Shown here piece by piece: positions 1 to 8,880 of a stretch of 57,255 nt of DNA. Position numbers and translations under genes: made by a program. Numbering within the stretch: position 1 is the first letter of the stretch; every line of letters starts with the position of its first letter. The DNA comes from Acidobacteriaceae bacterium (GTDB lineage Bacteria; Acidobacteriota; Terriglobia; Terriglobales; Acidobacteriaceae): assembly GCA_003151335.1 (NCBI GenBank), contig PLXE01000075.1, positions 1 to 57,255 on the forward strand. Direction: 5' to 3'. The notes beneath the pieces are model-generated. The model was not told the origin of the DNA. It was given only the letters and a program-made list of their open reading frames with translations, and did no database searches.

Positions 1-2548
1 CTCCGCTGTGCCCGCCTCCGCCGCCACCGGAGGAGTGCGACGCCCCGCCGCCACCGGAGGAGCGCGACGCCCCGCCACCACCGCCTGAGGAGCTATACCC
101 GCTGCCGCCGCCCGAGGAGCGCGGCGCCGAGTAAGCCGGGGCTGCGCTACGGCCGCTGTAACCCGGGCTCGATCCATAGCTGCGGCCCGCGCCGTAGCCG
201 GAAGCTGACGGATACGACCCGCGACTGTTTCCTCCACCGTAGCCACTTGCTGAGCCAGCCGATCCATATCGCGAAGAAGGCGAGTACGCCGGCGCTGCGT
301 GATAGGCGTATCCAGCAGGCGGCCTGGTTGACGCCGACCCTGTGGTGCGGGGCGCCGGGCCAGAGTTGTTGTACGCGCTGCCGCCATGAGGGTTGTTGCC
401 TTGCGAACCGCCCCGCGAATTACCTTGCGGAGCGGCATGTTGCGACGGTGCCGCTTGACGCGATGGAGCCGAGCGCTGCGCCGATCCGCTGGGCGGGCGA
501 TACGTATAGTTCGCGGGCGGCCGTGGCACCTGGGAGTTGCGCGCCGTCGCCTGGCCTTGCGGACCGTGGTTCGTCGTCGCGCCTTGCGGCGGGCGGTTCA
601 TCGTCGGGCCGTTGTTCGCGCGATTTGCATTGCCGCGCGCAAAGCTGTCGTTGCCTGCGGGAGGCCGAGGCACATTGTGCGTAGCCAGGTTCGACGGAGG
701 ATTGCCCCGCGCAACCTGATTATTGGCCGCTCCGCCGGCCGACGGCGGCCGCGGTACGTTGCGCGCGGCATTTCCCTGATTTGCGCTTGGGGGCACACCA
801 GCTCCGCGCGTGGTGTTCCGATTGCCCTGCGTCGAAGCAGCACCGTTCCCTCTCGCCGTCGCGGATTGATTCCCGTTGAAGTGGGCCGGAGGAGTCGCGT
901 GGGTCACGACGCTGCGGTTGGTCGCCGAAGCCGGGGGAATTCCATGAGTTGCAGGCGTGCGTCCGCCAAGCACGGATTGCTTGGTCGGAGTCACATTGGC
1001 CGTACCGACAAGCTGTCCCCGGCCGAGTGCTGACTTGGGAACAACTGTGCCCACCCGATTGATCGCGGCTCCAGAAGTAAATGCAGATTTTGGAGCGGCC
1101 GTGACCGCGCCCGCCGTGTTGCGGAAGGCGTAGTGCGTCCCGGCAAAATTGTTGTTGTGGTAGTTGTTGGCAATGTGGTTGAAGTTCGAAATGTGCGTAT
1201 TGGTGACGTTGACATTGCGCAGATAGCCGTTGCTCACGTTACCGCCGTGATGCCCCCATCCACCGCCATGCCCCCAGCCACCGTGTCCCCAGCCACCACG
1301 TCCCCAGCCACCGTATCCCCAGCCACCTCCCCAGCCACAATAGAAGGGATAGAATGGTTCACCCCAGCCCAGCGGGAACCAGCCAAAGCCGCCGCCTATG
1401 CCCCAGCCGCCACCGAATCCAAAGCCGATGCCGAAGTCGTCTCCTCCGATCCAGCCCACCAAGGCCGGAGCGTAGTAGGGATTCCAGTATCCGACGGGTC
1501 CGGGGGCCCAGCCCCAGCCGCCGTTCCAATCGACCCAGCGTCCATAGTGGGAAGGCGCAAATCCCCAGGGAGCATCATCCACCCAAGTCCATCCCCAAGG
1601 TTCGATCCACGCCCAGTGACCATCGCGGTAAGGCGCCCAACCCGGTTGCACCGAAGTTGGCACCCACACCGAGCCATACTCGGGAGAGGTCTGCCAAGTG
1701 CCGTAGGCGTCGAGGTCCTGATAACCAATCACGCCCGGCGAGACATAGCGCGCCGACACAGAATTTTCGAGTTGCTTGTCGCGCACCTGCGCCCAGTCGT
1801 CGAAACCATCGCGGGCCGGCGCGCCCTGGGCTGTGTGCGTCAAGGAATTGCTGCCGCTGAAGCGGACCTGTTGCCCGGAGTTGACTCGTACCGCACTTCC
1901 CTTGCCTGTGGCCTCGCCGTATCCGCTTCTGACGGTGACCAGGGTCTGATCGCCAGTGGGATCAACGTCGAAACGATAAACGCCCGACTTCATCGCCGTG
2001 AAGGCTAGATTGGGGGTGTCAATTTCGTAGATTTCTCCGCGTTCCAAGTGGCGCACCGTGACTTCCAACACACCCTGGTCAAGTTCGAGTTGGACCGTAT
2101 TGTCGCCAACATTACTGAGCGTCAGGCTGGTCTCGGAATTCATGCGGATGAAACCATCGCCCACGTTCAACTCGGCACGCGAACTCTTGTCCGTCCAAAC
2201 CCGGTCAGCCGTTGTGAGTGGCCGATTCTGGCTGGCTGCGACCCAATCGTTCACTCCGCCGGGCTGCATAGAGACTTCGCCGGACATATATTGCACACGC
2301 GCCACGCGTCCGGGAGGGTCCTGCACTTGCTGTGCGGGAGCGTTGTCCGGCGCGGAAGCGTTGTTGTCGTACGGCCCATTGTTGTCGTACGGCCCAGGAG
2401 CGTTGTTGTCGGGAGCCGTGTTCTGCACCGACTCGTTGGCCGGTAGCTGAGCGTTCTGCTGGTCCTGGTCCTGCGCCAGAATTGCGCCCATCGAACTCGT
2501 AACCAGGAACAGCGCCGCGAGTATCCATCCAAGCCGCCGTGATTTCAT
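1..2548 (-). CDS. FecR-domain / DUF6600-type Gly-Trp-rich secreted protein (3' end outside window)
   Basis: The frame is open for 849 codons from an ATG at 2548 to the window edge, so the C-terminus is missing. A signal peptide (residues 1-25, hydrophobic stretch ending near AILAQ) is followed by a disordered Asn/Gln/Pro linker, then a FecR-like beta domain (about residues 75-225, with the family-like GDGFIRMNSETSL and DQGVLEVTVR). A Trp/Gly-rich block follows (about 260-420, repeats of the type PWGWTWVDDAPWGFAPSHYGR) that matches DUF6600 proteins, and then a very long Asn/Pro/Gly/Ser low-complexity tail. Proteins of this type are common in Acidobacteriota; I infer a cell-surface or extracytoplasmic location. 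FecR domains in iron systems sense through sigma factors, but no sigma factor is beside this gene, so no signalling role is claimed. Confidence 0.8.
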   Translation of the reverse strand, partial: MKSRRLGWILAALFLVTSSMGAILAQDQDQQNAQLPANESVQNTAPDNNAPGPYDNNGPYDNNASAPDNAPAQQVQDPPGRVARVQYMSGEVSMQPGGVNDWVAASQNRPLTTADRVWTDKSSRAELNVGDGFIRMNSETSLTLSNVGDNTVQLELDQGVLEVTVRHLERGEIYEIDTPNLAFTAMKSGVYRFDVDPTGDQTLVTVRSGYGEATGKGSAVRVNSGQQVRFSGSNSLTHTAQGAPARDGFDDWAQVRDKQLENSVSARYVSPGVIGYQDLDAYGTWQTSPEYGSVWVPTSVQPGWAPYRDGHWAWIEPWGWTWVDDAPWGFAPSHYGRWVDWNGGWGWAPGPVGYWNPYYAPALVGWIGGDDFGIGFGFGGGWGIGGGFGWFPLGWGEPFYPFYCGWGGGWGYGGWGRGGWGHGGWGHGGGWGHHGGNVSNGYLRNVNVTNTHISNFNHIANNYHNNNFAGTHYAFRNTAGAVTAAPKSAFTSGAAINRVGTVVPKSALGRGQLVGTANVTPTKQSVLGGRTPATHGIPPASATNRSVVTHATPPAHFNGNQSATARGNGAASTQGNRNTTRGAGVPPSANQGNAARNVPRPPSAGGAANNQVARGNPPSNLATHNVPRPPAGNDSFARGNANRANNGPTMNRPPQGATTNHGPQGQATARNSQVPRPPANYTYRPPSGSAQRSAPSRQAAPSQHAAPQGNSRGGSQGNNPHGGSAYNNSGPAPRTTGSASTRPPAGYAYHAAPAYSPSSRYGSAGSASGYGGGNSRGSYPSASGYGAGRSYGSSPGYSGRSAAPAYSAPRSSGGGSGYSSSGGGGGASRSSGGGGASHSSGGGGGGHSG

Positions 2549-2786
2549 TTTGAGACTCCTTCCGCCTCCGAGCCCTTGTTTCTGTCCCTTTCAGAGGCGA
2601 ACTTCCTGCTAACCGCAGCACGCCAGAACTAACGTGACTGACATCCATTTAAACCCGAAGTGTGCACCGTTGTTTCGGAGTCTGTTAATACATTGGATGC
2701 CGCAGCCACGTTAGCGGCGCTACGGTCCCGAAGCTGAAGCCAACCTTAAAAATCGGTCCTTTCGTGATGGGTTACAGGCCCGCGCT

Positions 2787-3632
2787 CTACGGCGTTACCG
2801 GGGTGGGCGCGGTCTTGGGAGTTGCCAGATACCCAGTGATGGTATTTTTGCCAGCGGTAAATATCACGACTTCATAGAGCATCCGGTCGCGCCCGGTATA
2901 GAACTGCAGGGGCTCGCCAATCGTGCGGTCCTTCTTCTCGATGGTACGATCGTCGGCCATCACGTCCAGCGTGAACTTGCTCTTCTTGGGATCCACCTTC
3001 TTCAATTGCAGGCTGATGGTGGAGACGGGAGTGCGCGCGCCCTTGGAGAGCGTGAAGTCATAGTAGTTACGGTCGCCCTTGCGCTTGAGGGCCTCGAGCT
3101 CCGCTGCGGTGTGCGCGATGAGTCCGCTCTGCACCCCGAGGTCGCCAATGGTGCGCTCCAGTTTGGCATTGGTGGCGGCAAGGTCGGTCTGCGTTCTCTG
3201 GATATCGGTTTTGGCCGTGCCCACGTCGGTCTTAACTCCACTGACCTCGCCACTGACGGCTGCAATTTGCTTTCCCTGCTGGCTCTGCGCGGCGGCAAGC
3301 TTGGCGGCCGCAGCCTTCTGCTGGCGATCCAATTCGGCGGCCCGCTGGGCCAGCTCCTGCTTGGTCATGCCCACTTCCGAGCTCAGGGCTTCTTTGAACT
3401 GCGACGATGTCTCGTGAATGCGATCGCCGAGTGCGACTTGGGCGACCTCCAGCGCTTGCTGCTTCTTTTCCATCGCCGCCAGACGTGTCCTCATGCCGTA
3501 TATGAGGTACAGGGACACAATCACATAAATAACGACGACGCCGATCAGGACGTACAGGAGAATTTCGCTTCGGCGTGAGGGCGGAGGAACGTAGGCGTGT
3601 TCGGGAGAATTACTATCAGCGTCCAGTAGCAT
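2787..3632 (-). CDS. Membrane-anchored coiled-coil protein of unknown function
   Basis: The 281-residue product has a Pro-rich N-terminus, one membrane helix (about residues 23-44, LLYVLIGVVVIYVIVSLYLI) and a long Ala/Gln/Lys/Glu-rich coiled coil (about 50-185). A small C-terminal beta-type domain (about 195-281) follows. I chose the ATG at 3632 because AGGAAAGG lies eight bases upstream; a TTG nine codons earlier has no such site. The topology suggests a short cytoplasmic tail with the coiled coil and C-terminal domain outside the membrane. It is not recognised as a named family. The next gene upstream, thiO, is divergent, so this is probably a single-gene unit. Confidence 0.72.
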   Translation of the reverse strand: MLLDADSNSPEHAYVPPPSRRSEILLYVLIGVVVIYVIVSLYLIYGMRTRLAAMEKKQQALEVAQVALGDRIHETSSQFKEALSSEVGMTKQELAQRAAELDRQQKAAAAKLAAAQSQQGKQIAAVSGEVSGVKTDVGTAKTDIQRTQTDLAATNAKLERTIGDLGVQSGLIAHTAAELEALKRKGDRNYYDFTLSKGARTPVSTISLQLKKVDPKKSKFTLDVMADDRTIEKKDRTIGEPLQFYTGRDRMLYEVVIFTAGKNTITGYLATPKTAPTPVTP

Positions 3633-3814
3633 CAATAAGTCCTTTCCTGCTATTGCCAATTCTCGGAGAGTAAGAAGGCCCTGTCAATCAGCATCTTGTG
3701 AACGTCATTCCACCCTAGACAACAGCAGATTGCTCGCTTCGCTCGTAATGACAACTCCAATGACAATTCCCGAGGCGAACTGTCGCGGCTCTCCCCCTCC
3801 ACTACAATCGAATC

Positions 3815-4900
3815 GTGAAGACTTGGGACGTTGTGATCGTCGGCGGAGGTGTCATTGGACTGTCGCTGGCGTGGCGCTTGCGCCGCGACGGCGCCAGCGT
3901 GCTGATCGTCGAGAAAAGCGAGCCGGCGCGCGAAGCAACCCATGCGGCGGCAGGCATGATCGCGCACTGCGATCCTCACAACCCGCCGGCGCTGGCTGAG
4001 CTGATCGCTGCCAGCGCTCGCATGTATCCGGAGTTCGTCCGCGAGCTGCGCGAGGAATCGTTCGAGTCGCCCGACCTGAGAAGCGCCGGCACCATCGCAT
4101 TCTTTGGGGAGGATGAGTCGCCAGGCTGTGCAGGGGCCCGTGCCATCACAGATGACGAGCTCGCGCGGATCGAGCCGCTTGTCGATCTGCGTGGACGGAC
4201 CTACTTCTTGCCGGAGAGCAGCCTCGATCCTCGAAAATTGGGCAGCGCGCTGGAGAAAACCTTGCGACATTCCGGCGTGGACTTCGTCACAGGCTCGCCC
4301 GTCATCGAGGTGGCTGTGCTGGCAGGCCGCGCCGCCGGTGTGCGCACCGCGAAATCTTTTTACGCCGGCGATGCTGTCGTAAATTGCGCGGGCGCGTGGG
4401 CCTCGATGATTCAACCCTTCGGCGTGCCCACTCGTCCGGTGAAAGGACAGATGGTCTGCGTGGTGCCGCGACCGGGAGCGCATCGTCCCGGGCCGCTCAT
4501 CCAGCACGTTGTCCGCACGCCCGAGGTGTACATCGTTCCACGCAGCGACGGGCGCATTCTCCTGGGCGCTACCGTGGAAGAGGCTGGCTTCGACAAGCGC
4601 GGCGATCCCGACACGGTCCAGCGATTGCACCAGGCCGCTGCCAATGTGGCGCCCGCGATCGGCGAGATGCGCATCCACGAAGTCTGGGCCGGGCTGCGTC
4701 CGGGTTCGCCCGACGACCTGCCCATTCTCGGGCCAACCGCGCTGCCAGGATATTTCGCGGCCACAGGTCACTATCGCGATGGAATTCTGCTGGCGCCGAT
4801 CACCGCGGTAGTCATGAACCAGCTATTGCGGGGACGCAAGCCAGACTTTGATTTGCAGCCATTCTCGCCGTTGCGGTTCGCGGCGAATGCTGATGGTTAA
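3815..4900 (+). CDS. thiO: Glycine oxidase ThiO (FAD-dependent)
   Basis: This 361-residue FAD/NAD(P)-binding oxidoreductase of the DAO family has an N-terminal dinucleotide motif, VVIVGGGVIGLSLAWRLRR (residues 6-24), followed by the acidic end of the Rossmann fold (VEKSE). The C-terminal signature WAGLRPGSPDDLPILGP and the GYFAATGHYRDGILLAP segment are typical of ThiO. ThiO oxidises glycine to iminoglycine, which feeds thiazole synthesis for thiamine. The start is GTG at 3815. No other thiamine gene is near, so a more general amino-acid oxidase role cannot be excluded. A 60-bp piece resembling the 3' end of this gene occurs again at 45283-45342. Confidence 0.85.
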   Translation: MKTWDVVIVGGGVIGLSLAWRLRRDGASVLIVEKSEPAREATHAAAGMIAHCDPHNPPALAELIAASARMYPEFVRELREESFESPDLRSAGTIAFFGEDESPGCAGARAITDDELARIEPLVDLRGRTYFLPESSLDPRKLGSALEKTLRHSGVDFVTGSPVIEVAVLAGRAAGVRTAKSFYAGDAVVNCAGAWASMIQPFGVPTRPVKGQMVCVVPRPGAHRPGPLIQHVVRTPEVYIVPRSDGRILLGATVEEAGFDKRGDPDTVQRLHQAAANVAPAIGEMRIHEVWAGLRPGSPDDLPILGPTALPGYFAATGHYRDGILLAPITAVVMNQLLRGRKPDFDLQPFSPLRFAANADG

Positions 4901-4945
4901 GTTGCTAACCTGAATTATTCATAAATATTGATGTCATCCTGTCTG

Positions 4946-5288
4946 TAACGACGTTGGCGTTGTCAAGCGAGACGAGTCCCCAAGGCGGCATTGCCCATCC
5001 ACAGCTCGTGCCCCATCTCCGCCAGCATCTGCTCGAACCATTGCGTCTTGCCGCAAGCTTCCAGGCCCACCAGCACCAGTCCCGCTAAAGCCGCGTAAAA
5101 CGCGCGCGCCTCCTCGGGATGCTGCAGCCGCCGATGGCTGATCTCTCTGCTCGTACGGTCAAAAATCGCAACTGGCTGAAAGCCGACATGAAAATCACAG
5201 CCTATAATCCACATAATTGGCTCCTTCCACGGCTCTCTGGTCGTGTTGCAACACCAGAATACCCGGCCGGACGGAGCCAACGTCGTTA
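4946..5288. repeat. 13-bp perfect inverted repeat bracketing an IS110 relic
   Basis: The sequence TAACGACGTTGGC at 4946-4958 is repeated exactly in inverted orientation at 5276-5288. The two arms enclose the truncated transposase start at 4963-5214. The 343-bp unit could be an internally deleted, MITE-like derivative, although IS110 elements usually lack long terminal inverted repeats. Confidence 0.6.
4963..5214 (-). pseudogene. IS110-family transposase, N-terminal relic
   Basis: The reading frame gives the start of an IS110 (DEDD-type) transposase: IIGCDFHVGFQPVAIFD, then RAFYAALAGLVLVGLEACGK and WFEQMLAEMGHELWMGNA. These match the conserved beginning of the RuvC-like domain, including its first Asp in GCDFH. 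Homology stops at about 75 residues, whereas intact enzymes have 300-400 residues, so it is a remnant. The ATG at 5214 keeps a strong ribosome-binding site (GGAAGGAG), which suggests the truncation was recent. No second half of the transposase is visible nearby. Confidence 0.75.
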
Positions 5289-5301
5289 TGAAATCAAGCG
5301 A

Positions 5302-5355
5302 CTAGTCTGGTCGCCGTGCGACCGGACTAGGAGTCGAAGGATCCCTATTTCCAGT
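5302..5355. repeat. REP-type palindrome
   Basis: A 12-bp stem with one G-T type mismatch (5302-5313 with 5319-5330, loop of five) is followed by GAGTCGAAGGATCCCTAT. That tail is shared with the other repeats at about 21.5, 23.3, 41.6 and 49.8 kb. Confidence 0.6.
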
Positions 5356-5408
5356 CTGAAGTTGCGCGGCCGACATTCTCCTCATGTTGCTACCCGTTAA
5401 CCTCAACC

Positions 5409-7502
5409 CTACGGGTGCGCCATGCTGACCGTGACCGCATCGGCCGACTCGATCACGATCGAGTCAGGCTGTTGTGAAACCCAGTCCACGGGCATGGCCA
5501 GCAAGCGAAGCTGCGTGATCGCCGGGCGCGTTGCGGTGCGCCACTGCATCTCGTCGGCGCCGAAATAATGCGCTAGGTCCGGTTCGTTCCAGGGATAAAT
5601 CCAAACGTCCGACAACCCATTCGGCTCCACGACGAACGCTCTCACATCGTGACTGCCATCGGCGCGGGTGATCTCCAGTTGCAAGCGTTCCGGCTTGCGC
5701 AACTTCAACAGCGGCCCATAGTGAACCTTGACGCGTAACCGCAGGAAATCGCCGCCCTCGACGGGCCATGCGGGGTCGCCGAGATCCAGCAAAGAACTGC
5801 GGTCGTGAATCGCAAAGCCTTTCGCTGCCACCAGGAGCGGCCGCGCCTGCATGGAGATTCTGCTCGCGCGCGAATCGTCTCTCTGCAACCCGAAAACGCC
5901 GGGGATAATCTCTTCTTGCGAGCGATAGTGGCGCAACATCCAAAACCAGACATCGGGAGTGCGGGTAAAGTGACTCACCTCATCGATCGGAAAACTCAGA
6001 GGCCCGTCGGGAAAATAGAGGCCAACAGGAGCCGGCGCTTGTTCCATTCCCGCGATAGCAACCTGCGACAAGTACGGCCCGCTGGCCAGATTCGCCTGCA
6101 TCACGCCGCTGGCCACGTTGCGGCCCGACGCCATTCCCATTATGTATTGGTAGGGGAAAATCGCCACTGAATCCTTCGCATCGCTGTGCTGCTGCACATA
6201 GGCAGAAACCGTTTGCAACATACCGGTAAAGTCCGCCGGAAAACAGGCGCGATCGAATTCCCGGAAGCCCGGGGGACAAGACGTAAGAGGATTTTGCAAC
6301 TGCTCAAGGCGGAACCGAACCATCGATGGCCGGAACACGGCATTGGGCTGGGTGAACAGCACGGAACATACGACCATCGCTAACGCCGCACCGGCGGACA
6401 GGATGAACGAGTCGAAGGAAAACAAAATCGCGCTGGCGAAAAACACCATGGGAAAGATGGCGAAGACGATGTGCTGGTCATCAGACCGCACCAGCCCGCT
6501 TTGCATGGTAACCACGGCAAAGGCGAATGCGCTAAGCAGAAATCCGCTGCGAGCTGTGATCCCCTTGCCGGGCACTATGCGGCGCAGAAGAAAAACAACG
6601 CCCCCCGCAATTAAGGTGGCCAATAACCGGATCCTGCCATCCTCCGTCATCGGCGCTGGTTCCTTCCAGCGGTGCAAGTTCACGATTGCCACTGAGCTTT
6701 TCCAGTAGCGGAAGTCGAGCGGCTTGGTCATGGCGGCGTTGATGGCGAAAACCAGCGCAACCGAAAGCGCAGCAAACACCAGCAGAGCGACGGCGTACCG
6801 CCGAAAGGCCTGCGACGCCCACCGGCCTTCCCATGCCACTCCGGCGAGTGCCAGCAATAAGGCTGCGATCGCATAGATACCGGCGTCGGCCGAATATAGA
6901 AACGCGGCCGCACACAGCACCGCCGAGGTGCAACCTAGCACCACCGGCTTAAACTGCCCCTCGCGCACTCCATACCAGCCCTTCAGGAACAACACGAAGA
7001 GAAAGATGTTGAGAATCGTCCGTCCGTCCCAGGGCAGCCAAAAGACAGGGAGCAGTATTAGCAGAAGAAATCGCTTCCACGCTGGTTGTTCCCTCAGCAG
7101 CATCCGCAGCGTGAAGTACAGCAGCACCAGACTGAACCACAGCAGCGATGTGTCCTTCCAGGTGGCATAGACAGTACCCATAGAAAGACCCATCCAGCGT
7201 GCGGGCGCAGTCCAAATCCATTGAAATAGCGGACCATACTGGAAGATGATGCCGGAGCCGAACCAGATCCCGCGCGAGGCTGCGAAGGCGCTATCCAGGA
7301 CCCAGTTGTAGTCGAAGGCCATGGGACGCGTAACCACGATGAGCGTGCGCGGAGAAAGCCATGGCAAAGGGATGGCGATAAGCGCCAACAGCACAATCGC
7401 CAGCGCGTCCCAGTGTCGCCGGAAGCGCAGCATCGAAATCTTCGAGACCGGCGCTTGAGTTTGCGAGCCTGGCTTGCTCACCGCAACGTCGAGCTTCTCC
7501 AT
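5409..7502 (-). CDS. Large polytopic membrane protein, possible lipid-linked sugar transferase
   Basis: The 697-residue product has a cytoplasmic N-terminus of about 30 residues and then roughly ten to twelve hydrophobic helices up to about residue 385 (for example ALAIVLLALIAIPLPWL and FLLSAFAFAVVTM). A soluble domain of about 300 residues follows, probably outside the membrane. The shape (many helices plus a C-terminal extracytoplasmic domain) resembles GT-C glycosyltransferases, but I do not see a diagnostic motif, so the function is open. It is divergent from the glycosyltransferase gene at 7652, with 149 bp between the start codons. The neighbourhood (glycosyltransferase, ugd, MBOAT set) makes a role in surface polysaccharide assembly plausible. 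Confidence 0.7.
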   Translation of the reverse strand: MEKLDVAVSKPGSQTQAPVSKISMLRFRRHWDALAIVLLALIAIPLPWLSPRTLIVVTRPMAFDYNWVLDSAFAASRGIWFGSGIIFQYGPLFQWIWTAPARWMGLSMGTVYATWKDTSLLWFSLVLLYFTLRMLLREQPAWKRFLLLILLPVFWLPWDGRTILNIFLFVLFLKGWYGVREGQFKPVVLGCTSAVLCAAAFLYSADAGIYAIAALLLALAGVAWEGRWASQAFRRYAVALLVFAALSVALVFAINAAMTKPLDFRYWKSSVAIVNLHRWKEPAPMTEDGRIRLLATLIAGGVVFLLRRIVPGKGITARSGFLLSAFAFAVVTMQSGLVRSDDQHIVFAIFPMVFFASAILFSFDSFILSAGAALAMVVCSVLFTQPNAVFRPSMVRFRLEQLQNPLTSCPPGFREFDRACFPADFTGMLQTVSAYVQQHSDAKDSVAIFPYQYIMGMASGRNVASGVMQANLASGPYLSQVAIAGMEQAPAPVGLYFPDGPLSFPIDEVSHFTRTPDVWFWMLRHYRSQEEIIPGVFGLQRDDSRASRISMQARPLLVAAKGFAIHDRSSLLDLGDPAWPVEGGDFLRLRVKVHYGPLLKLRKPERLQLEITRADGSHDVRAFVVEPNGLSDVWIYPWNEPDLAHYFGADEMQWRTATRPAITQLRLLAMPVDWVSQQPDSIVIESADAVTVSMAHP

Positions 7503-7651
7503 AGAGGTATGCCATTCTCCCCACAGCCGTCACCGTTGCAGCTCTCGGCCCTCAGTGAAAAACTGGCTGCGCCATTGTATATTGTACGGAGACACGCTCA
7601 GGGGCAGCACCAGTCGTTCGGGAAGCGAAGACACATACCCAGGTTTGCGCC

Positions 7652-8665
7652 ATGCACATCGTCATCGTCATGCCCGTTTATGAGGATTGGGACGCGGCCT
7701 TAAAACTCTGCCGCAATATCGACGTGGTCCTTCGCGAGCAGAGTTCGCTGCGCGCCAGCGTGCTCCTCATTGACGACGGCAGTGCGCTCACGAGCTATCC
7801 GCGCGAACTTCCTTTTCGACTTGAAGCTATCGATCATGTCTCGGTATTGACCCTGCGCCGCAACCTGGGTCATCAAAGGGCGCTGGCGGTCGGGTTTGCT
7901 TACCTCCAGCAACACAGGAAGGGCGACGCGGTCGTGGTGATGGATGCCGATGGAGAGGACCGGCCCGAGGACATTCCCCGACTCCTGGAGGCCATGGGAA
8001 ATGCGGGGCATCCGACCGCGGTCTTTGCCGAACGCGGCCGCCGGCTTGAGGGTTTGACCTTCCGGCTTATGTACCGTTGCTACTCGCTGCTGCATAGATT
8101 GTTCACCGGCCGCGACATTCGCTTCGGGAACTTTAGCGTTCTGCCCTGGTCATATCTCGACAGCCTGGTCGTGTGTCCCGAGCTGTGGAACCATTACTCT
8201 GCCACATTTCTGAAGTCGCGCCTTCCCTATACTCGGGTGCGTTGCGATCGTGGACGGCGCCTGGCGGGCGAGTCGCGCATGAATTTTGTAAGCCTGGTCA
8301 TCCATGGAATGTCGGCCTTGTTTGCGAATCAGGAGGTGGTAGGCACGCGTCTGTTGCTGATGGCCGTGTTTACTACCTTGATGTTGCTGCTGCTGTTGGG
8401 CATTGGGGTGGGAATCAAGCTTTTCACCCATGCATGGATTCCCGCTTGGGCCGCGGTTGCCGTAGGTATTCTATTCATCCTCGGCGGTCAGTTTCTACTT
8501 GGCTGTTTCATGCTGGTTTTTTCCGCCATGATGACTCGCAGTCACCTTGGCTTTCTCCCGATACGCGACTATTCCTTCTTTGTGGCCCACGAAACCGAAC
8601 TTCACTCCATGGCTAGCACTCCTCAGCTAACCTCCATTCCCGCAACCGCCGGGCGTTCCAGTTAG
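7652..8665 (+). CDS. Family-2 glycosyltransferase, DPM1/GtrB/ArnC type
   Basis: The 337-residue product starts with a GT-A fold (IVIVMPVYEDWDAAL). It carries the early Asp pair (LLIDDGS, about residue 41), the NLGHQRALAVGF helix and the metal/nucleotide-binding DAD (residues 98-100) in VMDADGEDRPED. Two C-terminal membrane helices (about 233-257 and 263-291) are typical of enzymes that move a sugar from a nucleotide donor to polyprenyl phosphate at the inner face of the membrane. The ugd gene 215 bp downstream makes UDP-glucuronate, so a uronate-derived donor is a reasonable guess. The substrate cannot be read from the sequence. Confidence 0.82.
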   Translation: MHIVIVMPVYEDWDAALKLCRNIDVVLREQSSLRASVLLIDDGSALTSYPRELPFRLEAIDHVSVLTLRRNLGHQRALAVGFAYLQQHRKGDAVVVMDADGEDRPEDIPRLLEAMGNAGHPTAVFAERGRRLEGLTFRLMYRCYSLLHRLFTGRDIRFGNFSVLPWSYLDSLVVCPELWNHYSATFLKSRLPYTRVRCDRGRRLAGESRMNFVSLVIHGMSALFANQEVVGTRLLLMAVFTTLMLLLLLGIGVGIKLFTHAWIPAWAAVAVGILFILGGQFLLGCFMLVFSAMMTRSHLGFLPIRDYSFFVAHETELHSMASTPQLTSIPATAGRSS

Positions 8666-8880
8666 GATCCCCGTCCAGTAGTTCTGCCCTTTCTTGACCG
8701 CATACGGCGCGGCAATGAACGCTCGCGATGACCGTCAAGGAATGGTCAGTCGCGCCCATTCCCCGACCTCCTAAAGCCAGCCCGCATGTACAATAAGTAA
8801 CTTATTATCCTGCATCAGCAGCACCGCCAAACAAGGTCGCCGGAAGACGGCTATTAGGCTGTTGTCGTCTGGAGTTATTC

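Noticed and set aside
386-2008. Long plus-strand frames opposite the FecR/DUF6600 gene (386-1033 and 1133-2008)
   Set aside because: They are rich in Arg and Pro, have no domain, and arise from the GC-rich low-complexity coding on the other strand.
3650-4771. 373-codon minus-strand frame opposite thiO
   Set aside because: It is the antisense of a clear ThiO with no recognisable motif.
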